DNA of 64,000 bases from WTGA01 sp965231865 (GTDB taxonomy: Bacteria > Pseudomonadota > Gammaproteobacteria > Arenicellales > Poriferihabitantaceae): the NCBI GenBank assembly GCA_965231865.1, contig CBDDOJ010000001.1:1178001-1242000 (forward strand), read 5' to 3'. Both the position numbers and the translations under genes were made by a program. The notes below the pieces were generated by a model. That model was given only the letters and a program-made list of their open reading frames with translations. It was not told where the DNA came from and did no database searches. This document shows, piece by piece, positions 1 to 8,925 of this stretch. The stretch's first letter is position 1. Each line of letters starts with the position of its first letter.

Positions 1-495
1 GCGGGGCGTCCGGTGGAACTCGGAGTTCCCCTGGCCATTGTCGAGGACCAGCACCAGTTTGTGCTGGATTATCAGATCATGTGGCAAGGCGGGGATGTGG
101 ATGTAGCGGTTCCCCTGATTGAGTCCTGCCAGGAGATGCACCCGGACCTGCAGGAGTGCAGCTTTGACCGGGGCTTTCACAGCCCGGAGAATCGCAGGCG
201 TCTGGAGAATCTGCTTGACATGGTGGCCTTGCCGAAAAAGGGCCGACTGAATGCCGCGGACCAGGAACGGGAGTCCGAAGAAAACTTTTCCCGGGCACGG
301 AAACAGCACCCCGCCGTGGAGTCAGCAATCAATCACCTGGAGCATCACGGACTTGACAGAGTCCGGGCGAAAGGAGCCGACGGGTTCGAGAGAACCGTCG
401 GGCTGGCCATCGTTGCTGCCAACCTGCACCAACTCGGCCGGATGTTGCAGAAATCGGAGAAAACGCATCGTGACAGACACCGCCTGGCTGCCTGA
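1..495 (+). pseudogene. C-terminal part of an ISNCY-like DDE transposase (cut by window edge)
   Basis: The reading frame is open from the first base of the window and stops at 493-495, so only the last 164 or so residues are visible. The end is typical of DDE transposases: a segment HPAVESAINHLEHHGLDR with the catalytic-type Glu and the R-x-K-G stretch, followed by a hydrophobic helix ending in a LGRMLQKSEK-like tail. The first in-frame ATG is at 13, inside the domain, so the real start lies outside the window. Family assignment to ISNCY or a close relative is from recalled sequence character. Whether the copy is intact upstream cannot be judged; it is labelled pseudogene only because it is incomplete here. 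Confidence 0.6.
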
Positions 496-704
496 CGCCC
501 TATTCACCCGGTCAGATCTGCCCCCGCACCGACGGGGAGGGTCTCCTATGACCTGGAGCGTAAAATTCCGCCAAATCGTGCCTCAAACCGCCGAAAATAA
601 GCGGCATTGAGCGAAAATCTCCTCCGCAATTCGCCGGAGGGACCCTGCAAAATTGCTTTCACTCCTCCGGTCGCGCAAAATCAAGGGGTTTTCATGCCAG
701 ACAC

Positions 705-2023
705 TAAGTAGCACATAAACTGTCCGGTTTCAAAAACCTTGATTGGGAGGCGTGATGAAACGGGCAGAATGGCTACAGGAGACCAGACTAATGAGATTTG
801 AAGAAGCACGAGAAGGTTGGACGGGGGGTCGTTTGACCCAGGAAGAGGCGGCGGCGTTGTTGGGGGTTTGTGCCCGCACGTTCCGGCGCTATGTGGACCG
901 TTTTGAGGAGGCCGGGCTGGAAGGGTTGTGTGATCAGCGGCTGTCAAAGGTTTCGCATCGCCGGGCACCGGTGGACGAAGTGATGAAGCTGGTGGATCGT
1001 TACAAGACCCATCATCGGGGTTGGAATGTACGTCATTTCCATGCCTGGTATCGTCGTGACGGGGGAGAGCGGAGCTATACCTGGGTCAAGAACACGTTGC
1101 AGAACGCCAAGGTAGTGAAGCGGGCCCCCGGCGCGGTGTGCATCGTAAACGGCGTGAAGCCGCGCCCTGGGCGGGGATGATGCTGCACCAGGACGGCAGC
1201 ACCCACGAGTGGGTACCGGGCCAGGTGTGGGACCTGATTGTGACCATGGACGATGCTACCAATGAACACTACTCGATGTTTTTCTGCGCACAGGAGGGCA
1301 CCTGGAGCAGTTTCCGGGGAGTTCGTGAAGTGATTGAATCACAAGGCCTGTTCTGCTCGTTATACACCGATCGGGGCAGTCATTACTGGCATACCCCCGA
1401 GGCGGGTGGCAAGGTGGACAAGTCTAATCCCACACAATTTGGCAGGGCGATGAAGCAATTGGGTGTGGAGATGATTGCAGCCTATTCACCACAGGCCCGG
1501 GGGAGGTCGGAACGTGCCTTCAGGACCCATCAGGACCGTCTGGTGAAGGAACTGGCTGCAGATGGGATCACCGATATGGATTCGGCCAATGAATACATCC
1601 AGAAGCACTACCTGCCCGCGTACAACCAGGAATTCAGTCATCCGTCCCGGGAAGACGGCAGTGCGTTTGTCCCCTGCCGGGATCAGATGGTGCTCGATGA
1701 CATTTTGTGCGTGCATCATGAACGGACCGTGGGATCGGACAATTGCGTGCATTATCTGCGTCGTGTGCTCCAGATCCCGGCGGATCGGCACCGGTGTCAT
1801 TACGTCAAGGTCAAGGTCAAGGTGCTGCACTACGCCGATGACTGCCTGGCGATTCATCACGGGCCCCGGGAGTTGGCCCGGTATGATGCTCAGAACCAGC
1901 TGATGGTAGACTATGACACGGCACCGCGTAGTGCCCACCGCGGGGGCGCCACGGCCCCCAGAGGGTTAACCCTCTGGGGGCCGTGAAATGAAGGGTAAAA
2001 CCGGACAGTTTATGTGCTACTTA
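705..2023 (+). mobile_element. Insertion sequence with perfect 26-bp terminal inverted repeats
   Basis: The left end 705-730 and right end 1998-2023 are exact reverse complements over 26 bases (the inner ends read AAACTGTCCGGTTT). Together with the transposase between them this defines a 1319-bp element. No target-site duplication is visible. Directly beyond the right end, 2023-2034 repeats the 12-base terminal word AACCGGACAGTT of 1999-2010 in the same orientation, as if a second, otherwise lost end sat there. The element probably cannot move by itself because its transposase frame is broken. Confidence 0.85.
743..1986 (+). pseudogene. ISNCY-type transposase, interrupted by a single-base frameshift
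   Basis: Two overlapping frames encode one transposase. The first (743-1180) holds the N-terminal helix-turn-helix: LTQEEAAALLGVCARTFRRY at about residues 28-47, followed by a linker. The second (from about 1138 to 1986) holds the integrase-like catalytic core, with DLIVTMDDAT, the YTDRGSHYWHTPEAGGKVDK segment and the SPQARGRSERAF segment. Adding one C to the C run at 1125-1129 would join them through a basic RAPRRGVHRKRRE-like linker, as expected of intact relatives. The lesion is therefore a one-base deletion in a homopolymer, either a real mutation or a sequencing error. A classic -1 slippery heptamer in the right phase is not present. Confidence 0.8.
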
Positions 2024-2034
2024 ACCGGACAGTT
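2023..2034 (+). repeat. Extra copy of the IS terminal word
   Basis: The 12 bases AACCGGACAGTT occur at 1999-2010 inside the right inverted repeat and again at 2023-2034, 24 bases further right and outside the element. It could be a remnant of a neighbouring copy, a by-product of imprecise insertion or excision, or part of the target. Confidence 0.55.
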
Positions 2035-2156
2035 CTATTTGCTTCTAACAAAACTTCGGCCAACCACTTCCCAGACAGCCGTTTACACGGTACCATGTAT
2101 CAGGAACCGTAACTCCATCGAACAGACCGGACTCCCATCCACCATATCAGGCAATC

Positions 2157-2585
2157 ATGATCATCATTCACCATCAACTGGCAGCCCTCATTGTCATGAT
2201 GACGGCACTGGGCTTGGGCTGCGCGACGACATGGGCCGATGTAACGGATGTCAACTCGAACCAGGTCCAGTCTCTCCTAGAATCGGAAGCTGTGGTGATC
2301 GATATACGAAGAGAGGAGGAATGGATTGCGACCGGGATCATCGAAACCAGCCACACCGTCACATTTTTTGACAAGTACGGCAGCTTTAATGCACGGCGCT
2401 GGCTACAGCAGGTATCCCCCCTGCTGGAAAGAGACAAACCAGTCGTGCTGATTTGCCATGCCGGTGTCCGGTCGAAGTGGGTAGCAGCCTGGTTAACCGA
2501 GAATACGGATTTTGAACCGGTGTTTCATGCAGTCCAGGGAATTCAGGGCTGGCTGGACCAGGGCAATGTCACCATCGCGTATTGA
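2157..2585 (+). CDS. Exported rhodanese-domain protein
   Basis: A 142-residue protein with a hydrophobic N-terminus (about residues 8-22, ending near ATTWA) that looks like a signal peptide, then a single rhodanese domain. The active-site loop CHAGVRS puts the persulfide-forming Cys at residue 100, and VVIDIRREEEW (about 46-56) is the usual early rhodanese motif. Size and layout resemble PspE-type periplasmic single-domain sulfurtransferases that transfer sulfane sulfur to cyanide or thiols. There is a Cys at residue 22 but the surrounding LGLGC is not a good lipobox. It stands alone between an insertion sequence and the oppositely oriented rpmG. The physiological sulfur donor and acceptor cannot be deduced. 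Confidence 0.8.
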   Translation: MIIIHHQLAALIVMMTALGLGCATTWADVTDVNSNQVQSLLESEAVVIDIRREEEWIATGIIETSHTVTFFDKYGSFNARRWLQQVSPLLERDKPVVLICHAGVRSKWVAAWLTENTDFEPVFHAVQGIQGWLDQGNVTIAY

Positions 2586-2637
2586 ATTTCCAGGCAGAAA
2601 CCGGCGGTAACGGTTCCCGGGTTCACGCGGCAGGGGC

Positions 2638-2793
2638 TTATTTGATTTTCGCTTCCTTGTAGAGTACGTGCCTGCGCACCACGGGATCATACTTCTTGAT
2701 TTCCATTTTTTCCGTCATGGTTCGCTTGTTCTTGGTGGTCGTATAGTAGTGACCGGTTCCGGCACTGGATACCAGTTTGATTTTGTCGCGCAT
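2638..2793 (-). CDS. rpmG: 50S ribosomal protein L33
   Basis: A 51-residue basic protein translated on the minus strand from ATG at 2793. It begins MRDKIKLVSSAGTGHYYTTT and ends with VLYKEAKIK, the hallmark layout of L33. It lacks the two Cys pairs of zinc-binding L33 forms, so it is the C-minus type. It follows rpmB by 27 bases with a GGAGG ribosome-binding site just upstream of its start, giving the usual rpmB-rpmG operon. It is a structural component of the large ribosomal subunit near the E site. Confidence 0.93.
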   Translation of the reverse strand: MRDKIKLVSSAGTGHYYTTTKNKRTMTEKMEIKKYDPVVRRHVLYKEAKIK

Positions 2794-2820
2794 ATATCAC
2801 CAACCTCCCGTTGGGTTTCG

Positions 2821-3057
2821 TTAGACTTTTTCGCCCCGGCTGCGGATTTCACCGAGCACGGCGTCGATGCCCTTTTTATCGATGATTCGCAGTCCCGCTG
2901 CGGAAATTCGGAGTTTCACCCATCGATTTTCACTTTCCACCCAGAAACGATGTCTGTGCAGGTTCGGCAGGAATTTTCTTCTGGTTTTGTTGTGGGCATG
3001 TGACACATTGTTGCCGCTGATGGTGCGTTTTCCTGTCACTTGACATACTCTGGTCAT
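2821..3057 (-). CDS. rpmB: 50S ribosomal protein L28
   Basis: A 78-residue protein starting MTRVCQVTGKRTISGNNVSH, the conserved L28 N-terminus, and carrying NKTRRKFLPNLHRHRFW and the C-terminal VKLRISAAGLRIIDKKGID stretch. Length matches gammaproteobacterial L28 (77-78 residues). It is the first gene of the rpmB-rpmG pair, with an extended -10 promoter candidate about 45 bases upstream. Confidence 0.95.
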   Translation of the reverse strand: MTRVCQVTGKRTISGNNVSHAHNKTRRKFLPNLHRHRFWVESENRWVKLRISAAGLRIIDKKGIDAVLGEIRSRGEKV

Positions 3058-3099
3058 GGTAATTGCCTTGCTTTTACTATTTGGCGAAACGGGGCGCGA

Positions 3100-3108
3100 T
3101 TTATACCA
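3100..3108 (-). promoter_or_regulatory. Extended -10 promoter candidate for rpmB-rpmG
   Basis: On the minus strand the bases read TGGTATAAA, that is TG-N-TATAAA, an extended -10 element about 43 bases before the rpmB start codon. No good -35 hexamer is found at 16-18 bases spacing, which fits extended -10 promoters. This is a pattern match only. Confidence 0.45.
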
Positions 3109-3119
3109 GAATTCCAGTC

Positions 3120-3445
3120 AAATGACCAGCGAATTTCACCCCGGCCAGCAATTCTAATTTTGGTTGGTTCTTCTTTTTGTTCCTCCTGTACGGGTTGAAT
3201 GAATTGGATGTTGTGGGCCTGTCTCGGTACACGGTGACCCGGAGCGGGAGTCAGGAAGGTCGGTGGTCAGCAGGGTGAACAGGTCGTCCCAGAGGAGAAG
3301 AGTTGATAGACCGTCAGCACCCGCAGGGCCTGGAACAGGCCGATGCGGGTGCCGGCCCGCGCACGGGCCACTCGCCAGGCGGTCTCGATCAGACCCCCCG
3401 GAATTTTTGCCCACGAGCAATCAGTGGTACCTGTACTCGCTGTCC
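3120..3445. other. Gene-free stretch between rpmB promoter and COG0523 gene
   Basis: I see no protein-like frame, RNA gene or clear terminator here. The short frames present on both strands have no recognisable domain or ribosome-binding site. It holds the 3' flank of the minus-strand COG0523 gene and the upstream flank of rpmB. Confidence 0.5.
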
Positions 3446-4456
3446 TCAGCCTGTCCCATCCGACGTCAGACAGGAAGATACCCGGGCGGGCTCTCTTGCA
3501 CGATCGAAAATACCCCTTAAGAACGTTTCATCCGGTCTCTTGCCGGTGCCGATAAGTTCGATCCTGCAATTGGGCATCTCTGGTTGGTCTTCGCGGGCTG
3601 CAGTAAGTGAATATCTTGTTCCAGCCAACTGGACAACAAACATGTGATGCGGAGCTGCGTGAAACCGTACAAAGCCCTTGGCGCGCTCTACGATCGGCGT
3701 CAGCTCGCGTAAAGCCTCTTCAAAGCGTTCCCGCTCATAAAGATCTTGCGTTTCATAACTCCACGACCAGAATACGGCAGAGTGCTTTATGTTCGCGCCT
3801 CCACCATGGCGATGATTTGGCGGTGCTCCATCAGTCTTCGGTTCGTCAAATGCGTCTCGATCCGCCAATACATGAGTCAGCGGAATACGCGAGTGCACTG
3901 CTGTAACCAACTGCGGTTCGCCAAATTCCGACTTCAGCCATGCGGACAGGTCGGCCAAATCGGCACCGGAACATAGGTCCACCTTGTTGAGAACGAGCAG
4001 GTCTGACGCCTCAATCTGTTTGCGAACAGTCTCGGCCAGCAATGGATCTGCGAGCTGGAACCGTATTCGAGCACTGTCCACCAACACGATTACCCGGCCT
4101 TGATGAAGGGAAGGAGAAAGTCGGGAGATATCGGCCATTCGCGCCGGGTCGGCAACGCCACTTGCCTCAACCAGCACGCGCTCGGGCCGCGGTTCCATCC
4201 GTAGCACATCCAACAGGGTCGTCATTAGACTATTGCCAATGTTGCAACAGATGCAGCCACTTTCCAGCCGAAAGGCCTTTCCGCCTTCCAGTTCAACCAG
4301 CTCCGCGTCGATGTTCAACTTGCCGAAGTCGTTCACGAGGATCGCGAAGCGGGATGTGTCGAATTTCGCGATGAGGCGGTTCAGCAGAGTCGTTTTTCCC
4401 GAACCAAGATACCCAGCGATAATCGTCAGCGGAATGGTCGGTCGGGATTGAGCCAT
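3446..4456 (-). CDS. COG0523 (CobW-type) metallochaperone GTPase
   Basis: A G3E-family P-loop GTPase of 336 residues. Walker A is GYLGSGKTTLLN (about 15-26), the metal-binding CxCC motif is GCICCNIGN (Cys 68, 70, 71), and the base-specifying NKVD lies near residue 158. A His-rich linker (HRHGGGANIKH) precedes the C-terminal CobW_C domain. The start at 4456 was chosen because Walker A normally falls close to the N-terminus; the longer frame to 4588 runs into the upstream gene. Members insert or deliver metals such as Zn or Co. It lies 19 bases downstream of a metal-dependent amidohydrolase on the same strand, so delivering metal to that enzyme is a reasonable inference. Confidence 0.85.
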   Translation of the reverse strand: MAQSRPTIPLTIIAGYLGSGKTTLLNRLIAKFDTSRFAILVNDFGKLNIDAELVELEGGKAFRLESGCICCNIGNSLMTTLLDVLRMEPRPERVLVEASGVADPARMADISRLSPSLHQGRVIVLVDSARIRFQLADPLLAETVRKQIEASDLLVLNKVDLCSGADLADLSAWLKSEFGEPQLVTAVHSRIPLTHVLADRDAFDEPKTDGAPPNHRHGGGANIKHSAVFWSWSYETQDLYERERFEEALRELTPIVERAKGFVRFHAAPHHMFVVQLAGTRYSLTAAREDQPEMPNCRIELIGTGKRPDETFLRGIFDRAREPARVSSCLTSDGTG

Positions 4457-4475
4457 TTGGTGACAACTTCCGTCG

Positions 4476-6113
4476 CTACGAATTCGGGAATTCGCGCCCC
4501 CCCAGCACGGTCCCACAGACAGGAACATCCGCCAAGACGTTCGGTGGGACCGTATAAGGATCCTCTTCAAGTATGACGAAATCTGCAAGCTTGCCCGACT
4601 CGATGCTGCCGACCAGATGATCCATTTTCAATGTGTAGGCAGCCCCCAATGTAATGGTCCGCAGTGCCTGATCGACCGAGAGTTGCTCTTCTTGCCCCAA
4701 GATGCGGCCAGAAGCTGTCTTGCGCTCCACCGCGCACCAGGCGGTGAACAACGGGCCGATCGGCGTTACCGGTGCGTCGGAATGCATCGCGTAGCGCACG
4801 CCCAGCCGGTGGGCAGTTGCGAAGGGTTCAAGACGGTGCGCTCGTTCGGGACCGACCGTCGTGCTCCGATGTTCCTCGCCCCAGTAGTAGATGTGGTTGG
4901 CGAAGAAATTGACACAGATGCCAAGAGCAGCCGCCCGTTCGAGTTGCGCCTCACTTGCCATTTGGCAATGCTGCAGCGTGTGGCGGTGATCCCGCCGTGG
5001 ATGCTCGTCCAGGGCCGCTTCGATGGCATCGAGCATGACTTCGATTGCCTCATCGCCATTGGTGTGGATATGAATCTGGAATCCGGCGCTATGGTAGGCG
5101 GCAAACTGGGCTTTCAATTCCTCCGGCGGGGCATTCCAGATACCGTTCGGAGCTCCGTTGAAGTAGCCGGGCCATTTCAGACGCGCCGTGAAGCCTTGAA
5201 TTGAGCCGTCCGTCATCATCTTGATGAGACCCAGCCGCAGTTTGTCGGTGCTCTTGGTACTCAGCGCCTTCATCAACTTGATACCTTCATCGGCGGATCC
5301 TGACAGAGCGCCATAGGCTGGCACCAAGCGGATTGGGTAGTCTTCGGCGCTGGTCACCGCCCGCAGTTGCTCAGTGCTTTCGGGGGAGAGCATCGCATAC
5401 AGATCGGTCGCTGTGGTGACGCCCGCGCGCTGAGCCACGGCGGCAAAGTCGCGCACGCATTGTGCCGAACCCATGTCTGCAAACGGGTTAATGCACGCGA
5501 CCTCAAAGGCCATGAACATTGCCGCCAGCTCCTGAAGCTCCCCGGTGGGATTCCCATCACTGTCCTTCAGAATTCCGTGTACATTTGTTTCGGCGCCGAC
5601 ACCTGCTGCATCGAGGATGAAGCGGTTAGCGTTCAACATGTGCCCGCTCGCGTGCATGACGATTACCGGACGATCCGTGGCCACCTGGTCGAGATCGGCG
5701 GCAATCATGCGCCGGGAGGAGAAATAGATCGGATCGAAGCCCCAACCGACCGCAGGCTTGTCGGCAAATTCAGGTTTTGCGGCGAATTCCTGAAGCCGTG
5801 CAACCACCTGATCGATGCTCTTCAGGCCGGGCCAGACCATCCCCTCCGGATCGGTACGGTCGAAATAGCCGACATAAATATAACGCCAGAACGCGCCCTC
5901 CAGAACATGCGAGTGTCCTTCGACGAAGCCCGGCATGATGATGCGGTTGGCATACCGGTCGTTCAGAGTGTGCTCGCCCCAACCCGCCAGCTCGTCGAGA
6001 GTACCCACACCCAGAACGCGCCCGTCGCGCACCGCCACATGATCGGCCTCGGGCCGGCTGCGGCACATGGTTATGATCTTCTTCGCAGAGAAAATTGTGA
6101 TTTCTGAACTCAT
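4476..6113 (-). CDS. YtcJ-like metal-dependent amidohydrolase
   Basis: A 545-residue enzyme of the amidohydrolase superfamily, COG1574/YtcJ branch. It opens with a small beta domain (ITIFSAKKIITM), followed by the first metal motif HxH in GFVEGHSH (His67, His69). Further His residues of the TIM barrel lie in QIHIHTNGDEAI and HTLQHCQMA, and the late metal-ligand Asp in MHSDAPVTP. It hydrolyses C-N bonds of an unknown, probably N-acylated or cyclic, substrate in the cytoplasm. The frame is open back to 6695, but that extension lies inside the transporter gene, so the start at 6113 (MSSEITIF) is preferred. It is co-directional with the ESS transporter (45 bases away) and the COG0523 gene: a likely uptake-hydrolysis-metallation unit under LysR control. 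Confidence 0.85.
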   Translation of the reverse strand: MSSEITIFSAKKIITMCRSRPEADHVAVRDGRVLGVGTLDELAGWGEHTLNDRYANRIIMPGFVEGHSHVLEGAFWRYIYVGYFDRTDPEGMVWPGLKSIDQVVARLQEFAAKPEFADKPAVGWGFDPIYFSSRRMIAADLDQVATDRPVIVMHASGHMLNANRFILDAAGVGAETNVHGILKDSDGNPTGELQELAAMFMAFEVACINPFADMGSAQCVRDFAAVAQRAGVTTATDLYAMLSPESTEQLRAVTSAEDYPIRLVPAYGALSGSADEGIKLMKALSTKSTDKLRLGLIKMMTDGSIQGFTARLKWPGYFNGAPNGIWNAPPEELKAQFAAYHSAGFQIHIHTNGDEAIEVMLDAIEAALDEHPRRDHRHTLQHCQMASEAQLERAAALGICVNFFANHIYYWGEEHRSTTVGPERAHRLEPFATAHRLGVRYAMHSDAPVTPIGPLFTAWCAVERKTASGRILGQEEQLSVDQALRTITLGAAYTLKMDHLVGSIESGKLADFVILEEDPYTVPPNVLADVPVCGTVLGGREFPNS

Positions 6114-6157
6114 TGCCGACTGCCTCGACACAAGCGCCCGCTGTTCGACGCCGCCAC

Positions 6158-7549
6158 TCACGTCTCCGTGCGGGCGAAGCTGGATCCGCCGCGCATGAAT
6201 CCCATGGCATAGATGACCGCCCAGGCGACGACAAAGGTGAGACCGAACACGACCCAGATGGTCATCATACCATAGCTCGGCAGGATGGGCGACATCACCA
6301 GAATAATGTGAAAGCAGGTGAACAGGATGGCGATATTGAAGAATGCCAATTCCTTCGGTACCGTTGTCGAGAAATCCGGGTCGAGGATACGCAGCAGCAG
6401 AAGCCCGGTTCCCGTCGAGCCAGTGCAGCATCCGAAAATCGTCACCGCCCGCTCGATGCCGAGGTCGGCGAGCTTGCGGCCCAGCCCGAAGCACAAGATC
6501 GCCGTGACCACTGTCACCGCCGCCGTCACCAGCAATACAGGCGCCAGGAACTCCACGAGCACGGCGAACTTGATACTCATGATCGTCCCCACCACCATGA
6601 AATCTACCGCAGTCCCGGTGATGCGCTTTTGCGTATCGTTGTCGATGAAATGGCCGATGCCCAGCCGCTCCATGAAAAGGCGGATGAGGACACAAATCAC
6701 GAGGCCCCAGAAGAAGAAGAGATTATGCGAGAAGATGACGCCGACGGCCACGCCGAGCGGCCGGGCGTCCCCGATGATCGACTGCATGAAGACCAGCCAA
6801 TAATTGGTTATAATGTAGGCGACGCCCAAAATGGCGATATGGAAAGCAAGGGTATCGACATTCGCAGAGTGGGTGACTTGGTGTCCCGCCGAAACACGAG
6901 TTTCGCGGCGATAGTAGCCGCGCAGGAATTCGTCATCGATCTTCGCTGTTGCGTTTTGGTTGTATCCGTTCTTGATTGCCCAACGCGCAATCGGCACACC
7001 GACGCAGAACGCTGCAATAAAGCCGAACGAGGCGTAGATCAGGCCGACGGTTGCTGCATCGGAGATATTAAAACTCCTCTCCCAAATACCGCCAAAAGTG
7101 AGGGCTTGTCCCGGCCCCATTGTGTATCCGTACGTGGAGATCGCACCCAAAAAACCGCTGATGGACGATCCTGAAATCCCGTTGTAGCCGGCGATAACCG
7201 CAAATCCTATGAGAGCCTGAATCGCCATCGACATGGTCCAGATCAAAGTCAGCCACATGCCGCCGCGGTAGATCGGTGAGGACTTTTTTGTCGCGGCACC
7301 AGACCCGGTCAGTACCAGGGACATGAAGCTGAGAGTGAAAAAGTGAAATGTAAACGGAGCGAAGGTTCCGGCCTCAAATCCCAGGGACAAGCCGGCCGAG
7401 ATCAGGATGAAACCCACGACGCCGCCAATGAGGCAGGCGGGAATGAGCGCATTGCGAAAAATCGGGACGTTGGCGCGCAGCCAGGTCCCGATCAACAACA
7501 TCGCCGCCATGAAGGCGAATGCGATGATCATTGGAAAAGTGTCTGCCAT
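6158..7549 (-). CDS. ESS-family (GltS-like) sodium:carboxylate symporter
   Basis: A polytopic inner-membrane protein of 463 residues with about ten to twelve hydrophobic helices. The inverted-repeat signature GCCTGSTGTGLLLLRILDPDF followed by TTVPKELAFFN is characteristic of glutamate:sodium symporters and their uncharacterised relatives (an interrupting loop then a conserved acidic Leu/Arg segment). Start chosen at 7549 (MADTFPMII) because GGAGG lies 8 bases upstream; longer in-frame starts overlap the LysR regulatory region. The next gene is an amidohydrolase, so the imported compound is probably an anionic amide or N-acyl compound, not necessarily glutamate. Confidence 0.8.
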   Translation of the reverse strand: MADTFPMIIAFAFMAAMLLIGTWLRANVPIFRNALIPACLIGGVVGFILISAGLSLGFEAGTFAPFTFHFFTLSFMSLVLTGSGAATKKSSPIYRGGMWLTLIWTMSMAIQALIGFAVIAGYNGISGSSISGFLGAISTYGYTMGPGQALTFGGIWERSFNISDAATVGLIYASFGFIAAFCVGVPIARWAIKNGYNQNATAKIDDEFLRGYYRRETRVSAGHQVTHSANVDTLAFHIAILGVAYIITNYWLVFMQSIIGDARPLGVAVGVIFSHNLFFFWGLVICVLIRLFMERLGIGHFIDNDTQKRITGTAVDFMVVGTIMSIKFAVLVEFLAPVLLVTAAVTVVTAILCFGLGRKLADLGIERAVTIFGCCTGSTGTGLLLLRILDPDFSTTVPKELAFFNIAILFTCFHIILVMSPILPSYGMMTIWVVFGLTFVVAWAVIYAMGFMRGGSSFARTET

Positions 7550-7666
7550 GGGTTTTCCTCCAAAATATTTCGCTCCGCATGAGCGGTCGGCCAGTGCATG
7601 CGGCTTTGGCAAGGGGATGGAAATCGACACTTGGCATGGTAGCAGTTGCAAATGAGCAGAAAAAAT

Positions 7667-7688
7667 GGTTTATTGTTGGGAATAAGCC
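7667..7688. promoter_or_regulatory. Candidate LysR-type operator (imperfect palindrome)
   Basis: Arms GGTTTATT and AATAAGCC separated by GTTGGG form an 8-bp inverted repeat with one mismatch (a G-T wobble position). It lies in the 150-base gap between the divergent ESS transporter gene and the LysR gene, just upstream of the preferred LysR start. LysR regulators bind partly symmetric T-N11-A boxes in such divergent gaps. The assignment rests on position and symmetry only. Confidence 0.4.
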
Positions 7689-7699
7689 TAGTTTTTTTG

Positions 7700-8626
7700 A
7701 TGAATATTACGCTCAGAAAGCTTCGGGTCGCCGCTGCGGTCGCCAGAAACGGAAGCATTGCCAGAGCCGCATTCGATTTGGCCCTGACGCCTTCCGGCGT
7801 GGCTGCGGCACTCGACGGGCTGGAAGCCGACATCGGCGTCAGGATTTTCGACAGGCGTCCGGCGAAGGGGGTTACGTTGACCCCGGCGGGACGCGATATC
7901 GTTTCCAATGCCGAGGCAATTCTTCAGGATATGGATTCGTTCCAGGAACACGCAATCAATTGGATTCATTCGTTGTCCGGCGACCTGCACGTCGGTTGCT
8001 TCGCAACATTTTCACCGTTGTTTATTCCGCCTGTACTGGAAGAGTATACGCGCCGCCACCCCAATGTCACTATTCATCTGCACGAAAGCAGTGGTGAAGA
8101 GATCGAGACGATGATCCAGAATGGATCGGTGGACATCGCGCTGACCTATGATTTAACCCTGCGGCAGAATCTGCCTCGGGAGGTCCTTGCACCGGCCCCA
8201 ACACATGTTGTACTGGCAGCCGAGGCACCGGAGGCGAAACAAAATGTGCTTCGTCTGGCGCAGTTGTGCGACCTGCCAATGATCTTGTTTGATTATCCCC
8301 TCTCTAAGAACTATTTTCTTTCTCTGTTTCAGGCGGCGAAGCTCGCTCCGAAGATCCTCTACCGGACACAGAATTATCAAACGGTGTGTGAACTCGTGGG
8401 CGCCGGTCTCGGTTACTCCCTCCTTAATCTTCGGCCCCCTGCCGAGCTGTCCTATCACGGCTATCGGCTGGTGCGCAGGCCCTTGGCCGACCAGTACGCA
8501 TTTCCAAGCATTGTACTGTCTTATCCAGATGGTAAAAAGCGTTCACCGATCGTCGAAGTGTTTGGAACCCTGTGCAATCAGCATGTACGCAAGGTGGCAA
8601 CCGAGTTTACAGTGGGTTCTGGATGA
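7700..8626 (+). CDS. LysR-family transcriptional regulator
   Basis: A 308-residue regulator with an N-terminal winged helix-turn-helix (about residues 1-62: LRKLRVAAAVARNGSIARAA then LTPSGVAAALDGLEADIG) and a C-terminal LysR substrate-binding domain (about 90-295). The start at 7700 matches the usual distance to the helix-turn-helix. An ATG at 7652 gives a 16-residue longer product and cannot be excluded, as neither has a strong ribosome-binding site. It is divergent from the ESS transporter-amidohydrolase-COG0523 genes, the classic arrangement for a regulator that senses the pathway substrate. Confidence 0.9.
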   Translation: MNITLRKLRVAAAVARNGSIARAAFDLALTPSGVAAALDGLEADIGVRIFDRRPAKGVTLTPAGRDIVSNAEAILQDMDSFQEHAINWIHSLSGDLHVGCFATFSPLFIPPVLEEYTRRHPNVTIHLHESSGEEIETMIQNGSVDIALTYDLTLRQNLPREVLAPAPTHVVLAAEAPEAKQNVLRLAQLCDLPMILFDYPLSKNYFLSLFQAAKLAPKILYRTQNYQTVCELVGAGLGYSLLNLRPPAELSYHGYRLVRRPLADQYAFPSIVLSYPDGKKRSPIVEVFGTLCNQHVRKVATEFTVGSG

Positions 8627-8925
8627 GAGCGCGTAGACCGCAGGCGAGTCATCAACCCGGCAGGGTGTCCATGCCCGGATTGCCGGGTTTGTGCCGAACC
8701 GGTTCCTGATTTTCGTGTCGGGCTGGACAGGTTGCTGGATTCGGAATCCTTGCTCCGCCCCTTGAAAGCAACCGCCTCCCGAAGTGCAAGAACAGCACAT
8801 CAGACGGCATCCGGCGGGCCCTTCCGGTAAAATTTTTTATGGAACTTTGGGCCCACAATCACGATAATCAGGAAGTTCCATACATTGATTCCAATTCACT
8901 CTGGTGCCCTCCGGGCGTTTCAAAC
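8627..8925. other. Gene-free region before the cytochrome b561 gene
   Basis: No convincing gene. A short GC-rich imperfect hairpin (CCCGGATTGCCGGG near 8671-8684) lies about 45 bases after the LysR stop codon and might end that transcript, but no T tract follows. The remainder is probably leader and promoter of the cytochrome gene; an in-frame upstream ATG at 8839 would add 29 residues that do not look like a cytochrome b561. Confidence 0.4.

Noticed and set aside
6113..6695. N-terminal extension of the amidohydrolase frame to 6695
   Set aside because: The extension overlaps the symporter gene in another frame and lacks amidohydrolase character.
6113..7174. 353-residue plus-strand frame opposite the ESS symporter
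   Set aside because: Antisense shadow of the transporter; rich in His/Arg/Asp as expected from reversed hydrophobic codons.
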